The notes below the pieces were generated by a model. It saw nothing but the letters and a program-made list of their open reading frames with translations. It searched no databases and was not told the origin of the DNA. From NCBI RefSeq assembly GCF_000306945.1, contig NC_018518.1:2852001-2916000 (forward strand): DNA of 64,000 nucleotides. Direction: 5' to 3'. How positions within the stretch are numbered: the stretch's first letter is position 1; every line of letters starts with the position of its first letter. Below are positions 7,738 through 17,125 of the stretch, piece after piece. A program made the translations under genes and the position numbers. The stretch comes from Bordetella pertussis 18323. Lineage in GTDB: Bacteria > Pseudomonadota > Gammaproteobacteria > Burkholderiales > Burkholderiaceae_B.

Positions 7738-8687
7738 CCGTTCAGGCCGGCCCGGCCCTGCACCGCTTCGCTGACCACCTGGCGCGTCAGGCCGGGGGCC
7801 ATCATTTCCATGAAGGTGTACACGTAATCGCGCAGGAACACCCCCGACTTCACCCCCACGCGCGTGGTGTGCGTGCCGAACAGGTGCCCCACCGGCAGGC
7901 CGACCAGGTTGGCGTCGCGGCGCGGGTCGTACGCGACGCCGGCGATGATGCCGATGCCCAGCCCCACGTCGACATAGGTCTTGATCACGTCGGCGTCGAT
8001 GGCTTCGAGCACGATATCCGGGTGGATGCCCTGGTTGGCGAATATCTCGTCGATCGTGGTACGGCCGGTAAAGGCCCGGTCGTACGTCACGATGGGGTAT
8101 TCGGCCAGCTGGGCCAGCGTCAGGCGCCGCGCCTGGCTGGAGGTCAGTTCGGTAAGCGGGTGGTCGGGGCGCACCACCACCGTGTGCTCCCAGGTGTAGA
8201 CCGGCAGGGTCGCCAGGCCGGGCGTCAGCGCCAGCGACTCGGTGGCCAGCGCCAGGTCGGCCTGCTCGTGCAGCACCATTTCGGCCAGCTGCGACGGGCT
8301 GCCCTCTGCCAACGACAGGTGCACCTTGGGAAACTGCTTGCGAAAGGCCGGAATCACGCGCGGCAGCAGGTAGCGCGCCTGCGTATGGGTGCAGGCGATC
8401 ACCAGCCCGCCCTCGTCGCGGCGGGCGAACTCGTCGCTGACCTTCTTCAGGTTGTCGACTTCGCGCATGATGCGGTCGATCACCTGCGAAACGGCCAGCC
8501 CGGGCTTGGTCAGCCCCTTGATGCGCTTGCCGTGCCGCTCGAAGATCTTGATGCCGAGCTCGTCCTCGAATTCGATGATCGCCTTCGAGACGCCCGGCTG
8601 CGAGGTATAGAGCATCCGGGCGGCTTCGGTAAGGTTGAAGTCGCGCCGGATGGTTTCGCGCACAAAACGGAATTGCTGCAGGTTCAT
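7734..8687 (-). CDS. cysB: CysB-type LysR regulator of sulfur assimilation
   Basis: The 317-aa protein starts MNLQQFRFVRETIRRDFNLT, with the winged HTH NLTEAARMLYTSQPGVSKAI typical of CysB/Cbl rather than general LysR proteins. The effector domain contains ACTHTQARYLLPRVIPAF and EGSPSQLAEM, as in CysB, which senses N-acetylserine and sulfide and activates sulfate-assimilation genes. The ATG at 8687 matches family starts; an in-frame upstream start at 8714 is less likely. The stop TAG (7734-7736) is inside the IS481 duplication, so the protein is complete. A 10-bp inverted repeat upstream (8720-8747) may be its autoregulatory site. Confidence 0.9.
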   Translation of the reverse strand: MNLQQFRFVRETIRRDFNLTEAARMLYTSQPGVSKAIIEFEDELGIKIFERHGKRIKGLTKPGLAVSQVIDRIMREVDNLKKVSDEFARRDEGGLVIACTHTQARYLLPRVIPAFRKQFPKVHLSLAEGSPSQLAEMVLHEQADLALATESLALTPGLATLPVYTWEHTVVVRPDHPLTELTSSQARRLTLAQLAEYPIVTYDRAFTGRTTIDEIFANQGIHPDIVLEAIDADVIKTYVDVGLGIGIIAGVAYDPRRDANLVGLPVGHLFGTHTTRVGVKSGVFLRDYVYTFMEMMAPGLTRQVVSEAVQGRAGLNG

Positions 8688-8719
8688 GAATTGGCCCCTG
8701 TTAGACGGAGCCAATTATA

Positions 8720-8747
8720 AGTAATATAGGATGGAGTCTATATTACT
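8720..8747. promoter_or_regulatory. Candidate CysB autoregulatory operator
   Basis: AGTAATATAG (8720-8729) and CTATATTACT (8738-8747) form a perfect 10-bp inverted repeat with an 8-bp spacer. It lies in a markedly AT-rich island 33 bp upstream of the cysB start. LysR-type regulators bind such dyads and often repress their own genes. Confidence 0.6.
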
Positions 8748-8786
8748 TTTTACTATAATTTTACGCGATCCCGCAGCATCGAGCCG

Positions 8787-10253
8787 TCATTTCATCGAGA
8801 TGGTGGTGTTCACGCCGCGCCCGTGGGCGGACCAGCGCGCCGTCACCGTCTTCGTCTGCGTCCAGAATTGCACCGCCTGCTTGCCGTTGGGCCCGAGGTC
8901 GCCCAGCTTGGACCCGCGCGAGCCGGTAAAGCTGAACCAGGCCACCGGCACCGGGATGGGAATGTTGATCCCCACCTGGCCGACGTCGATGTTGTTCTGG
9001 AAGTAGCGCGCCGCGCCGCCGTCCTGCGTGAACAGCGCCACGCCGTTGCCGTTGGGGTTGCGATTGATGAATTCGACCGCGTCCTCCAGCGTGTCCACGC
9101 CCACCACGCACAGCACCGGCCCGAACACTTCCTCGGTGTAGATGGTCATGTTCTCGGTCACGCCATCGAAGATGGTCGGGCCGACGAAGTTGCCCTGCTC
9201 GAAGCCGGCCACCTTGAGGCTGCGGCCGTCCAGCAGCAGCTTGGCGCCCTCGTCCACGCCCTTCTGGATCAGGCCCTCGACGCGCTGCTTGGCCGCGGGC
9301 GATACCAGCGGGCCGAGATCGGCCTCGCGGTCGACGCCGTTGTTGACCTTCAGCTTCCTGGCGCGCTCGACGAAATCGGGCAGCCAGTTGCGCGCCTCGC
9401 CCACCATCACCGCCACCGAGGTGGCCATGCAGCGCTGGCCGGCGGCGCCGAACGCCGCGCCCACCAGCTGGTTGAGCGCCACTTCGGGATCGGCGTCGGG
9501 CAGGATCACGCAGTGGTTCTTGGCGCCCATCATCGATTGGCAGCGCTTGCCCGCGGCCGAGGCGCGGTTGTAGATCTCGGTGCCCACGCGGGTCGAACCG
9601 ATGAACGACACCGCCTTGATATCCGGGTGCTCGCACAGGCCGTTGGCGATGTCCGGGCCGCCGTGCACCACGTTGAGCACGCCCGGCGGCAGGCCGGCTT
9701 CCAGCGCCAGCTGGGCCAGGAACAGCGACGACGAGGGATCCTGCTCTGACGGCTTGAGCACGAAGGTGTTGCCGCAGGCCACCGCGATCGGGAACATGAA
9801 GCACGGCAGCATGACCGGGAAGTTGAACGCGGTGATGCCGGCGCACACGCCCAGCGGCTGGATCAGCGTGTAGACGTCGATGCCGCCGGCGGCGTTCTCG
9901 GCGTACTCGCCCAGCTGCAGGTTGGCGATCGAGCAGGCATGCTCGACCACTTCCAGGCCGCGGCCGACCTCGCCCTCGGCATCCGGCAGGGTCTTGCCAT
10001 GCTCGCGGGTGATCATCTCGGCCAGCTTGCCGGTGTTGTCGCGCAGCAGCTGCTGCAGCTTGAGCATGACGCGCATGCGCGCGCCCTGCCCGGTATTGCG
10101 CCAGGTCTTGAAGGCTTCCTTGGCGTTGGCGACGGCCAGGTCCAGTTCTTCGCGGGTGGCGAACGGCACCTGGGCCACGACCTCCTGGGTGGCGGGGTTG
10201 ATCACGTCGCGCCATTGGGTGGTCTTGGACTGTACGAGCTTGCCGCCGATCAA
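8787..10253 (-). CDS. mmsA: Methylmalonate-semialdehyde dehydrogenase (acylating)
   Basis: The 488-aa aldehyde dehydrogenase has TAFNFPVMLP (catalytic Asn), FIGSTRVGTEIYNRA (cofactor site) and GAAGQRCMATSVAV (nucleophilic Cys), all characteristic of CoA-acylating MmsA. It converts methylmalonate or malonate semialdehyde to propionyl- or acetyl-CoA in valine and inositol breakdown. As drawn it starts at TTG 10253 with no good ribosome site. The strong AGGAG precedes an ATG at 10269 (MSEVAI) in another frame, so either the start is unusual or a small indel separates MSEVA from LIGGKLV. It follows a branched-chain amino acid type binding protein gene. Confidence 0.88.
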   Translation of the reverse strand: MIGGKLVQSKTTQWRDVINPATQEVVAQVPFATREELDLAVANAKEAFKTWRNTGQGARMRVMLKLQQLLRDNTGKLAEMITREHGKTLPDAEGEVGRGLEVVEHACSIANLQLGEYAENAAGGIDVYTLIQPLGVCAGITAFNFPVMLPCFMFPIAVACGNTFVLKPSEQDPSSSLFLAQLALEAGLPPGVLNVVHGGPDIANGLCEHPDIKAVSFIGSTRVGTEIYNRASAAGKRCQSMMGAKNHCVILPDADPEVALNQLVGAAFGAAGQRCMATSVAVMVGEARNWLPDFVERARKLKVNNGVDREADLGPLVSPAAKQRVEGLIQKGVDEGAKLLLDGRSLKVAGFEQGNFVGPTIFDGVTENMTIYTEEVFGPVLCVVGVDTLEDAVEFINRNPNGNGVALFTQDGGAARYFQNNIDVGQVGINIPIPVPVAWFSFTGSRGSKLGDLGPNGKQAVQFWTQTKTVTARWSAHGRGVNTTISMK

Positions 10254-10365
10254 TAGCGACTTCGCTCATTTCTCTGCTCCTCACACTGCTTGGAATGCGG
10301 CCCGGCGGGCCGTGTTGGACAGGCGCTGCCGGCGCCGCTCGCGCGGCGCGCGGCACCGGACCGGT

Positions 10366-11583
10366 TTACTTCTTGACCAGCGGGCAGGTCGACTCGGCCA
10401 GCGGCTGGAAGGCCTCGGCGGCCGGAATGGTGGCCACCAGCTTGGAATAGTCCCAGCCGCCCTTGGACTCGGCAGGCTTTTTGACTTCGTACAGATACAT
10501 GTCGTGGATCACCCGGCCGTCGGGCCGGATGCTCGCGTTGCGCATGATCGGGTCCTTGATCGGCAGTTCGCGCATCTTGTCGGCCACGACCTTGCCGTCG
10601 GTACTGCCGCTGGCGGCGACCGCGCGCAGGTAATGCAGCACGCTCGAATAGACGCCGGCCTGGACCATGGTGGGCTTCAGGCCGCGAAACGCCTTCTCGA
10701 AGCGCGCCGACCACTGGCGCGTCGCGTCGTCATAGTCCCAGTAGAAGCCGTCCACATAGGACAGGCCCTGGGCGTTGTCCAGCCCCAGCGCGCGCAGGTC
10801 GGACAGGAAGACCAGCAGCGAAACGAGCCGCTGGCCGCCTTCGACGATGCCGAACTCGCGCGCCTGCTTGACCGCGTTGACCGTATCCTGGCCGCCATTG
10901 GCCAGCGCCACGACCTGGGCCTTGGAGCTTTGCGCCTGCAGCAGGTACGAGGCGAAATCGGGCGCGTTCAAGGGGTGGCGCACGCTGCCTGCCACCGTGC
11001 CGCCCAGCGCCTGGACGGCCTTGGCGGTATCGGCCTCCAGCGAGTGGCCGAAGGCGTAATCGACGGTGATGAAGTACCAGGACTTGCCGCCCGCCCGCAC
11101 CGTGGCCTTGGCCCCGCCGGCCGATTGCGAATAGGTGTCGAACATCCAGTGAAAGCCCAGCGGCGAGCAATCCTGGTTGGTCAGCGCCGTGGCGGCCGGC
11201 CCGGAGAACATCACGACCTTGTTCTTCTCGCGCGCGATACCCTGCACCGCCAGCGCCACGGCCGAGTTGGTCAGGTCGGCGATGGCCGTGACCCCATCGC
11301 GGTCGAACCACTCGCGCGCCTTGGCCGCCCCGACGTCCGTCTTGTTCTGGTTGTCGGCCGAGACCAGGTCGATTTTCATGCCCTTGCATTCGGCGGCCAG
11401 GCAATCGTCGATCGCCAGTTGCGCCGCCGCGACCGAACCAGGCCCGCCCATGCCGGCATAGGTGCCCGACATATCGGTCAGGATGCCGATCTTCACCGGC
11501 GGCTTGTCCGCCGCCATCGCCTGACCCACCAACATGGCGCCCAGGCACAAGCCTGCGGCAAACCCGCGTGCGCGCGATTTCAT
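10366..11583 (-). CDS. ABC transporter substrate-binding protein, branched-chain amino acid type
   Basis: This 405-aa periplasmic protein has a signal peptide ending near GQAMA-ADKPP and a Peripla_BP_6 (LivJ-like) body beginning VKIGILTDMSGTYAGMGGPG. Later landmarks are YFITVDYAFGHSLEAD and DKMRELPIKDPIM, as in amide/urea/branched-chain amino acid receptors. The start at 11583 was chosen because it gives a proper signal peptide; the open frame extends further. No permease or ATPase genes are adjacent, so it is an orphan receptor here. It lies upstream of mmsA in the same direction and is divergent from a LysR gene. Confidence 0.88.
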   Translation of the reverse strand: MKSRARGFAAGLCLGAMLVGQAMAADKPPVKIGILTDMSGTYAGMGGPGSVAAAQLAIDDCLAAECKGMKIDLVSADNQNKTDVGAAKAREWFDRDGVTAIADLTNSAVALAVQGIAREKNKVVMFSGPAATALTNQDCSPLGFHWMFDTYSQSAGGAKATVRAGGKSWYFITVDYAFGHSLEADTAKAVQALGGTVAGSVRHPLNAPDFASYLLQAQSSKAQVVALANGGQDTVNAVKQAREFGIVEGGQRLVSLLVFLSDLRALGLDNAQGLSYVDGFYWDYDDATRQWSARFEKAFRGLKPTMVQAGVYSSVLHYLRAVAASGSTDGKVVADKMRELPIKDPIMRNASIRPDGRVIHDMYLYEVKKPAESKGGWDYSKLVATIPAAEAFQPLAESTCPLVKK

Positions 11584-11656
11584 GAATCTGTCTCCTGTGG
11601 TTTTTCTAGGTCCTGCACGGGTGCGCCCAAGGCGTCCGCCCGTCCTAGTGTAGATG

Positions 11657-11713
11657 TGTGAAAATCCACAATCAACGAAACAAATGCACATTCCTTGTGC
11701 AAAAATACACAAG
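11657..11713. promoter_or_regulatory. Cluster of overlapping LysR-type dyads
   Basis: Between the divergent genes are TGTG-N6-CACA (11657-11670), TGCACA-N5-TGTGCA (11685-11701, perfect) and CTTGTG-N8-CACAAG (11694-11713, perfect). Repeated dyads in a divergent LysR promoter region suggest that the 11723 regulator binds here and controls both itself and the binding protein/mmsA unit. Confidence 0.55.
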
Positions 11714-11722
11714 AGAGCCGCC

Positions 11723-12643
11723 ATGCTGGATTGGGACAGCCTGCGCTACTTCCTGGAAGTGGCGCGCACGCAGCGAGTCAGCGCCGCCGCGCGCAAGCTG
11801 GGCGTGGAACACACGACCGTGGCGCGCCGCGTCCGCGCGCTGGAGGCCGAGCTCGACAGCCTGTTGTTCGAGAAGTCGCGCAGCGCGGGCTACGTGCTGA
11901 CCGAGGACGGGCAACGCCTGTTCGTCTTCGCCGAGCAGATGGAAAGCACCGTGCACACCGCGCGGGAAAACCTCTCCGGCATCGGGCAGGCGCTGTCCGG
12001 GCATGTGCGCATCGGCGCCACCGAGGGATTCGGCAGCTATGTGCTGACCCCGCTGGCGGCGGACTTCCAGCGCCGCTACCCGCACATCACCCTCGACATC
12101 CTGCCGGTGCCCCGCTTCGTCAGCCTGTCCAAGCGCGAGGCGGACCTGGCCATCACCATCGAGCGGCCGCAGCGCGGCCCGTATGTCTGCACCAAGCTGT
12201 GCGACTACACGCTGATGCTGTATGGCACGCCCGCGTACCTGGCGCGCCACGCGCCGATCCGCGAGCGCGCCGACCTGGCCGGGCACAACTTCATCGGCTA
12301 CGTGGACGAACTGCTGTTCAGCGAACGCCTGCGCTACCTCGAGGACGTGCTGCCCAACAGCCAGGTGGTGCTGCGCAGCACCAGCGTCATCGCCCAGTAC
12401 CACGCCACCCTGCAAGGGCAGTCGCTGGCGATCCTGCCCTGCTTCATCGCCGCGCAGGACCCGCGCCTGACCCCCGTGCTGCCCGACGACATCGCCATCA
12501 CGCGCAGCTTCTGGATGTACTGCCACGAGGACCTGCGCCGCCTCAAGCGCGTCAGCGCGCTGTGGGAGTTCATGCGCCGCTCGGTCATGCGCAATGCGGC
12601 GCTGCTGCAAGGCCGCGGCGCCGCATTGCAATACCTGCCCTAG
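11723..12643 (+). CDS. LysR family transcriptional regulator
   Basis: This 306-aa protein has an N-terminal winged HTH (MLDWDSLRYFLEVARTQRVS, AAARKLGVEHTTVARRVRAL) and a LysR substrate domain starting around VRIGATEGFGSYVLTPLA. The ATG at 11723 follows AGAGAG and gives the standard LysR N-terminus; the longer frame from 11654 lacks a ribosome site. It is divergent from the binding protein gene and is its likely regulator. Its TAG overlaps the TAG of convergent lptF in a shared CTAG (12640-12643). Confidence 0.9.
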   Translation: MLDWDSLRYFLEVARTQRVSAAARKLGVEHTTVARRVRALEAELDSLLFEKSRSAGYVLTEDGQRLFVFAEQMESTVHTARENLSGIGQALSGHVRIGATEGFGSYVLTPLAADFQRRYPHITLDILPVPRFVSLSKREADLAITIERPQRGPYVCTKLCDYTLMLYGTPAYLARHAPIRERADLAGHNFIGYVDELLFSERLRYLEDVLPNSQVVLRSTSVIAQYHATLQGQSLAILPCFIAAQDPRLTPVLPDDIAITRSFWMYCHEDLRRLKRVSALWEFMRRSVMRNAALLQGRGAALQYLP

Positions 12644-13752
12644 GCGCCGCGTCCGGCGTTGCGCGGCGCCTTCACCCGCAGGCGGCGCATCAGCAGGTAA
12701 GCTGCCAGCAGCGCCACCACGGCGTGCACGGCCCATACGCCGATGCTGAAACTGATCTTGCCGCTGCTGATCCAGGCGCGCGACAGGTTGATCATGTTCA
12801 TGTACAGCAGGCCGACCAGGCCGGCGATCAGCAGGTCGCCGGAGCGTCCCAGCCGCGGATTGACCGCGCCCAGCGGGATCGCCAGCAGCGCCAGGTTCAG
12901 GGCCGCCAGCGGCATCGCCACCCGCCACATGATCTGCGACCAGCTGCTATCGGTGTTGTCCTGCACCAGTTGCATCGTCGAGCGCGCCTTGCTGGAGCGC
13001 TCGGCCGCCGCGCGCGCCTCGGCCATGGGATCTTCGCCCGCCTTGCTTTCCAGCCGCACGCCATACTGGTCGAAATTGACCAGCCGGATTTCCGGCGTGC
13101 CCGGCTTGAGATCGTAGCGGTGCCCTTCGCCCAGGACCAGGAAACGGTCGCCGTTGGGCAGCGTTTCGCTGCGCGCATTGCTGGCGGTCAGCACGCTGAG
13201 CCACTCCGGATCGATCGAGCGCGCGAACACCGCGCCCAGCTCATCGCCCGGGCGCACGGGGTCCTCGGCGAAGAATACGCGGTCTCCGCGCCCCGATTCG
13301 GCGAACTGCCCCGCCGTCACCTTGGAAAGATCGGAGCGCTGCTCGAAGCGCTCGCGGTATTCGCCGATCTGACGGTAGGCCCAGGGCGATGCGACCAGCG
13401 TAAGCGCCGCCACCAGCATCGCAATCGGCACGGCCACCCGCGCCACCGGGCGCAGCCAGTCGGCCAGGGACAAGCCGCTGGCGAACCACACCACCATCTC
13501 GGACTCGCGATAGTTGCGTGTTACCGTGGTCAGTACGGCGATGAACAGCGACACGGCCAGGATGGTCGGCAATGCCGTGATGGTGGAAAAGGCCGCCAGG
13601 CCGAGCACGACATCGGCGCCGATCGAGCCGCCGGCGGCTTCGCCCAGCAGGCGCACCAGCAGGACGCTCAGCCAGACCACCACCAGCGTGGAAAACACGA
13701 CGCCAGCGTGACTGGTGATCTCGCTGACGACAGACCGTTTGAATAGAGACAT
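12640..13752 (-). CDS. lptF: LPS export permease LptF
   Basis: This 370-aa YjgP/YjgQ family inner-membrane protein begins [20 protein letters not shown], with three N-terminal membrane segments, a periplasmic beta-jellyroll (roughly residues 130-260) and three C-terminal segments ([39 protein letters not shown]). LptF with LptG and LptB2 extracts LPS from the inner membrane. It is divergent from pepA, the usual neighbour. lptG, normally next to lptF, is not here; the gene instead converges on a LysR gene. Confidence 0.92.
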   Translation of the reverse strand: MSLFKRSVVSEITSHAGVVFSTLVVVWLSVLLVRLLGEAAGGSIGADVVLGLAAFSTITALPTILAVSLFIAVLTTVTRNYRESEMVVWFASGLSLADWLRPVARVAVPIAMLVAALTLVASPWAYRQIGEYRERFEQRSDLSKVTAGQFAESGRGDRVFFAEDPVRPGDELGAVFARSIDPEWLSVLTASNARSETLPNGDRFLVLGEGHRYDLKPGTPEIRLVNFDQYGVRLESKAGEDPMAEARAAAERSSKARSTMQLVQDNTDSSWSQIMWRVAMPLAALNLALLAIPLGAVNPRLGRSGDLLIAGLVGLLYMNMINLSRAWISSGKISFSIGVWAVHAVVALLAAYLLMRRLRVKAPRNAGRGA

Positions 13753-13805
13753 GTGAGAATATGCGGGATAATCGACCGCAACTTACGTGCAATCGGAAAA
13801 GCCTC

Positions 13806-15305
13806 ATGGAATTTAGCACACAGACCACTGCCTCCCTGCATCAGATCAAGACTGCGGCCCTGGCCGTCGGCGTCTTCGCCGACGGCGTGCTCAGCGCCGC
13901 CGCCGAAGTCATCGACCGCGCCAGCCACGGTGCCGTGGCCGCCGTGGTGAAAAGCGAGTTCCGCGGCCGCACCGGCAGCACGCTGGTGCTGCGCAGCCTG
14001 GCCGGCGTCAGCGCCCAGCGCGTGGTGCTGGTGGGCCTGGGCAAGCAGGCCGAATACAACGCCCGCGCGCACGCCAGCGCCGAACAGGCGTTCGCCGCGG
14101 CGTGCGTCGCGGCCCAGGTGGGCGAAGGCGTGTCGACCCTGGCCGGCGTGGCCATCGAGGGCGTGCCGGTGCGCGCCCGCGCGCGCAGCGCCGCCATCGC
14201 CGCGGGCGCGGCGGCCTACCATTACGATGCGACGTTCGGCAAGGCCAATCGCGACGCCCGCCCCAGGTTGAAGAAAATCGTCCAGGTGGTCGACCGCGCG
14301 GCCTCCGCGCAGGCGCAGCTGGGCCTGCGCGAAGGCGCGGCCATCGCCCACGGCATGGAATTGACCCGCACGCTGGGCAACCTGCCCGGCAACGTGTGCA
14401 CGCCGGCCTATCTCGGCAATACCGCCAAGAAACTGGCGCGCGAATTCAAGAGCCTCAAGGTCGAGGTGCTCGAACGCAAGCAGGTCGAGGCGCTGGGCAT
14501 GGGCTCGTTCCTCTCGGTCGCGCGCGGCTCGGAAGAACCGCTGCGCTTCATCGTGCTGCGCCATGCCGGCAAGCCCGCCAAGAAGGACAAGGCCGGCCCG
14601 GTCGTCCTGGTGGGCAAGGGCATCACCTTCGATGCTGGCGGCATCTCGCTCAAGCCGGCCGCCACGATGGACGAAATGAAGTACGACATGTGCGGCGCGG
14701 CCAGCGTGCTGGGCACGTTCCGCGCCCTGGCCGAGCTGGAGCTGCCGCTGGATGTGGTGGGCCTGATCGCGGCGTGCGAGAACCTGCCCAGCGGCAAGGC
14801 CAACAAGCCCGGCGACGTGGTCACCAGCATGTCGGGCCAGACCATCGAGATCCTCAACACCGACGCCGAAGGCCGCCTGGTGCTGTGCGATGCCCTGACC
14901 TACGCCGAGCGCTTCAAGCCCGCGGCCGTGATCGACATCGCCACGTTGACCGGCGCCTGCGTGGTAGCCCTGGGCAACGTCAATAGCGGCCTGTTCTCCA
15001 AGGACGACGCGCTGGCCGACGCGCTGCTGGCCGCCAGCCGCCAGTCGCTCGACCCGGCCTGGCGCCTGCCGCTGGACGATGCCTACCAGGACCAGCTCAA
15101 GTCCAACTTCGCCGACATCGCCAACATCGGCGGCCCCCCGGCCGGCGCGGTCACGGCGGCCTGCTTCCTGTCGCGCTTCACCAAGGCTTATCCGTGGGCG
15201 CACCTGGACATCGCCGGCACGGCCTGGCGCGGCGGCAAGGACAAGGGCGCCACCGGCCGGCCGGTGCCGCTGCTGATGCAGTACCTGCTGGACCAGGCAG
15301 GCTGA
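13806..15305 (+). CDS. pepA: Leucyl aminopeptidase (M17)
   Basis: This 499-aa cytosolic di-metal exopeptidase carries the family signature NTDAEGRL and the metal/active-site segment [17 protein letters not shown] with [14 protein letters not shown]. The catalytic domain begins about residue 180 ([17 protein letters not shown]). It removes N-terminal residues from peptides; in some bacteria PepA also binds DNA. The ATG at 13806 is preferred over an upstream in-frame start because MEFSTQ matches the family N-terminus. It is followed 17 bp later by holC. Confidence 0.95.
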   Translation: MEFSTQTTASLHQIKTAALAVGVFADGVLSAAAEVIDRASHGAVAAVVKSEFRGRTGSTLVLRSLAGVSAQRVVLVGLGKQAEYNARAHASAEQAFAAACVAAQVGEGVSTLAGVAIEGVPVRARARSAAIAAGAAAYHYDATFGKANRDARPRLKKIVQVVDRAASAQAQLGLREGAAIAHGMELTRTLGNLPGNVCTPAYLGNTAKKLAREFKSLKVEVLERKQVEALGMGSFLSVARGSEEPLRFIVLRHAGKPAKKDKAGPVVLVGKGITFDAGGISLKPAATMDEMKYDMCGAASVLGTFRALAELELPLDVVGLIAACENLPSGKANKPGDVVTSMSGQTIEILNTDAEGRLVLCDALTYAERFKPAAVIDIATLTGACVVALGNVNSGLFSKDDALADALLAASRQSLDPAWRLPLDDAYQDQLKSNFADIANIGGPPAGAVTAACFLSRFTKAYPWAHLDIAGTAWRGGKDKGATGRPVPLLMQYLLDQAG

Positions 15306-15322
15306 ACGCGGGGCTGGCCGCC

Positions 15323-15778
15323 ATGACGCGCATCGACTTCGCCTTCGGCGCTCCGGACCGCCTGCGCGCGGCCTGCCGCACCGCGCGCAAGCGCTTCCAG
15401 GCGGGCCAGCGGCTGGTGGTCTACTGCGCCGACGGCGGACGCCTGGCCGCCTTCGACCGGATGCTGTGGGCCCTGGAGGACGTCTCGTTCGTGCCGCATG
15501 TGCTGGCCAACGACGCGCTGGCGGCCGACACGCCGGTCCTGCTGACCGCGGGCGACCCCGCCGCCGCCCTGGCGCTGGCCACCACCGGCGACAGCCGCCC
15601 CTGGCTGCTGAACCTGGATGACGGCTGCCCGCCCAACTTCGATGGCTACGAGCGCCTGCTGGAAATCGTCTCCGACGACCCGGCCGACCGCCAGGCGGCG
15701 CGCCAGCGCTGGCGCGACTATCAGAATGCCGGCCATGCGCTGCACAGCCATGACCTGAGCCGCGCGGGCGAGGCCTGA
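15323..15778 (+). CDS. holC: DNA polymerase III chi subunit
   Basis: This 151-aa protein starts MTRIDFAFGAPDRLRAACR and has LVVYCADGGRLAAFDRMLW and FVPHVLANDALAADTPVLL, the conserved Rossmann-like core of HolC. Chi links the clamp loader to single-stranded-DNA-binding protein at the fork. The pepA-holC order is common in proteobacteria; valS, which often follows, is not present. Confidence 0.92.
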   Translation: MTRIDFAFGAPDRLRAACRTARKRFQAGQRLVVYCADGGRLAAFDRMLWALEDVSFVPHVLANDALAADTPVLLTAGDPAAALALATTGDSRPWLLNLDDGCPPNFDGYERLLEIVSDDPADRQAARQRWRDYQNAGHALHSHDLSRAGEA

Positions 15779-15808
15779 CGGACTCGCCCGCCTTTCCGGG
15801 AGGCTGCC

Positions 15809-16135
15809 ATGCCCCACCACTACTCCGACTCCAGCATCCCCACCCTGACCGACCGCGTCGAACCCGGGCTGGGCAGCCCGCAGGCCCCAGCCGCCATACC
15901 GCGCCTGTCCGAGCAGGCATCGGCGCCCCCGGTCTCCGACGAGTCCGGGGCGGCCAGCGCGCCCGATACCCCGTTCCAGCCCGGCGACGCCGTGCTGCGC
16001 GCGGTGCTGCAAGCCGAGCTGGAGGAAACCCTCACGGCGGCCATCGACGAGGCCGTGGCGGGCATCCGCGCCCGGCTGGATGCCGAACTGCCCGCCATCC
16101 TGGCGCGGGTCATGCGCAACGTACGGCCCGGCTGA
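15809..16135 (+). CDS. Small conserved-type protein of unknown function
   Basis: This 108-aa protein has a Pro/Ser/Ala-rich first half (DRVEPGLGSPQAPAA) that looks disordered, and a helical second half (LQAELEETLTAAIDEAVAGI) with regular charged spacing. GGGAGGC lies upstream of the ATG. No catalytic motif or membrane segment is visible. Position after holC suggests an accessory gene of the same unit; the function is not known to me. Confidence 0.6.
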   Translation: MPHHYSDSSIPTLTDRVEPGLGSPQAPAAIPRLSEQASAPPVSDESGAASAPDTPFQPGDAVLRAVLQAELEETLTAAIDEAVAGIRARLDAELPAILARVMRNVRPG

Positions 16136-16233
16136 ACAGGGCCCGGTTTCCGATGGATTTTTCAGGGAACTGTCAGGTAGACTTATCGTCTAAGCTCACG
16201 AGGCAAGTTTTTTGCCGCACATAGGAGTCGTCA

Positions 16234-16944
16234 ATGAACGAAACCCATCCGTCCCCCTTTAACCGCTCCGGCGCGTATGCCGGCGCCCCGGGCGAAGTCG
16301 TCCGGAACAAGGTGCTGCGCAATACGTACTGGCTGCTCGCGCTGTCCCTGGTGCCAACGGTTCTGGGCGCCGCGGTCGGCCTGTACACCGGCATCAACCA
16401 GGTCATGGGCGCCAGCCCCGGCCTGAGCGCCATCGTATTCCTGGTGGGCGCCTTCGGCCTGATGTTCGCCATCGAGAAGAACAAGAACAACTCGCTGGGC
16501 GTGGTCCTGCTGCTAGCCTTCACGTTCTTCATGGGCGTGATGCTGTCGCGCCTGCTGGGGTTCGTGCTCGGCATGGGCAATGGCGCCCAGCTGGTCATGA
16601 CCGCATTCGGCGGCACCGCCATCGTGTTCGGCACCATGGCCACGCTGGCCACCACCATCAAGCGTGACCTCTCGGGCATGCAGAAGTGGCTGTTCACCGG
16701 CGCGGTGGTCATCCTGGTGGCGGCGCTGGCCAACATCTTCCTGCAGATGCCGGCGCTGATGCTGACCATCTCCGTGCTGGCCATCGTCATTTTCTCGGCC
16801 TTCATGCTGGTGGACCTGCAGCGCGTGATCAACGGCGGCGAAACCAACTACGTGTCGGCGACCCTGGCCATCTATCTGGACGTCTACAACGTCTTCTCTA
16901 ACCTGCTGATGCTGTTGGGAATCTTTGGCGGCGACCGCGAATAA
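16234..16944 (+). CDS. Bax inhibitor-1/YccA family membrane protein
   Basis: This 236-aa inner-membrane protein has about seven hydrophobic segments, beginning NTYWLLALSLVPTVLGAAVGL. Its C-terminal part carries YLDVYNVFSNLLMLLGIFGG, the BI-1 family signature region with conserved acidic residues that act in Ca2+/pH-dependent leak. E. coli YccA, a member, modulates FtsH. AGGAG precedes the ATG. It is monocistronic with a clear terminator. Confidence 0.92.
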   Translation: MNETHPSPFNRSGAYAGAPGEVVRNKVLRNTYWLLALSLVPTVLGAAVGLYTGINQVMGASPGLSAIVFLVGAFGLMFAIEKNKNNSLGVVLLLAFTFFMGVMLSRLLGFVLGMGNGAQLVMTAFGGTAIVFGTMATLATTIKRDLSGMQKWLFTGAVVILVAALANIFLQMPALMLTISVLAIVIFSAFMLVDLQRVINGGETNYVSATLAIYLDVYNVFSNLLMLLGIFGGDRE

Positions 16945-16963
16945 GCATTCCTGCTGCGCAGCG

Positions 16964-16995
16964 AAAAAGGCTTGCCAACGGCAAGCCTTTTTTTT
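16964..16995 (+). terminator. Intrinsic terminator after the BI-1 gene
   Basis: AAAAAGGCTTGCC (16964-16976) pairs with GGCAAGCCTTTTT (16980-16992) around AAC and is followed by more T residues. Confidence 0.92.
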
Positions 16996-17125
16996 CGCCT
17001 CCGGCATGCCCGAAGCGGGCCAAGTATTTGATCTATCTGAACAACCATTCGATTGCACTAAACAACAGACGCCCCTGCCCCTCGCACAATGGCGGCACCA
17101 TCACCACTACGACAGGGGAATCGCC

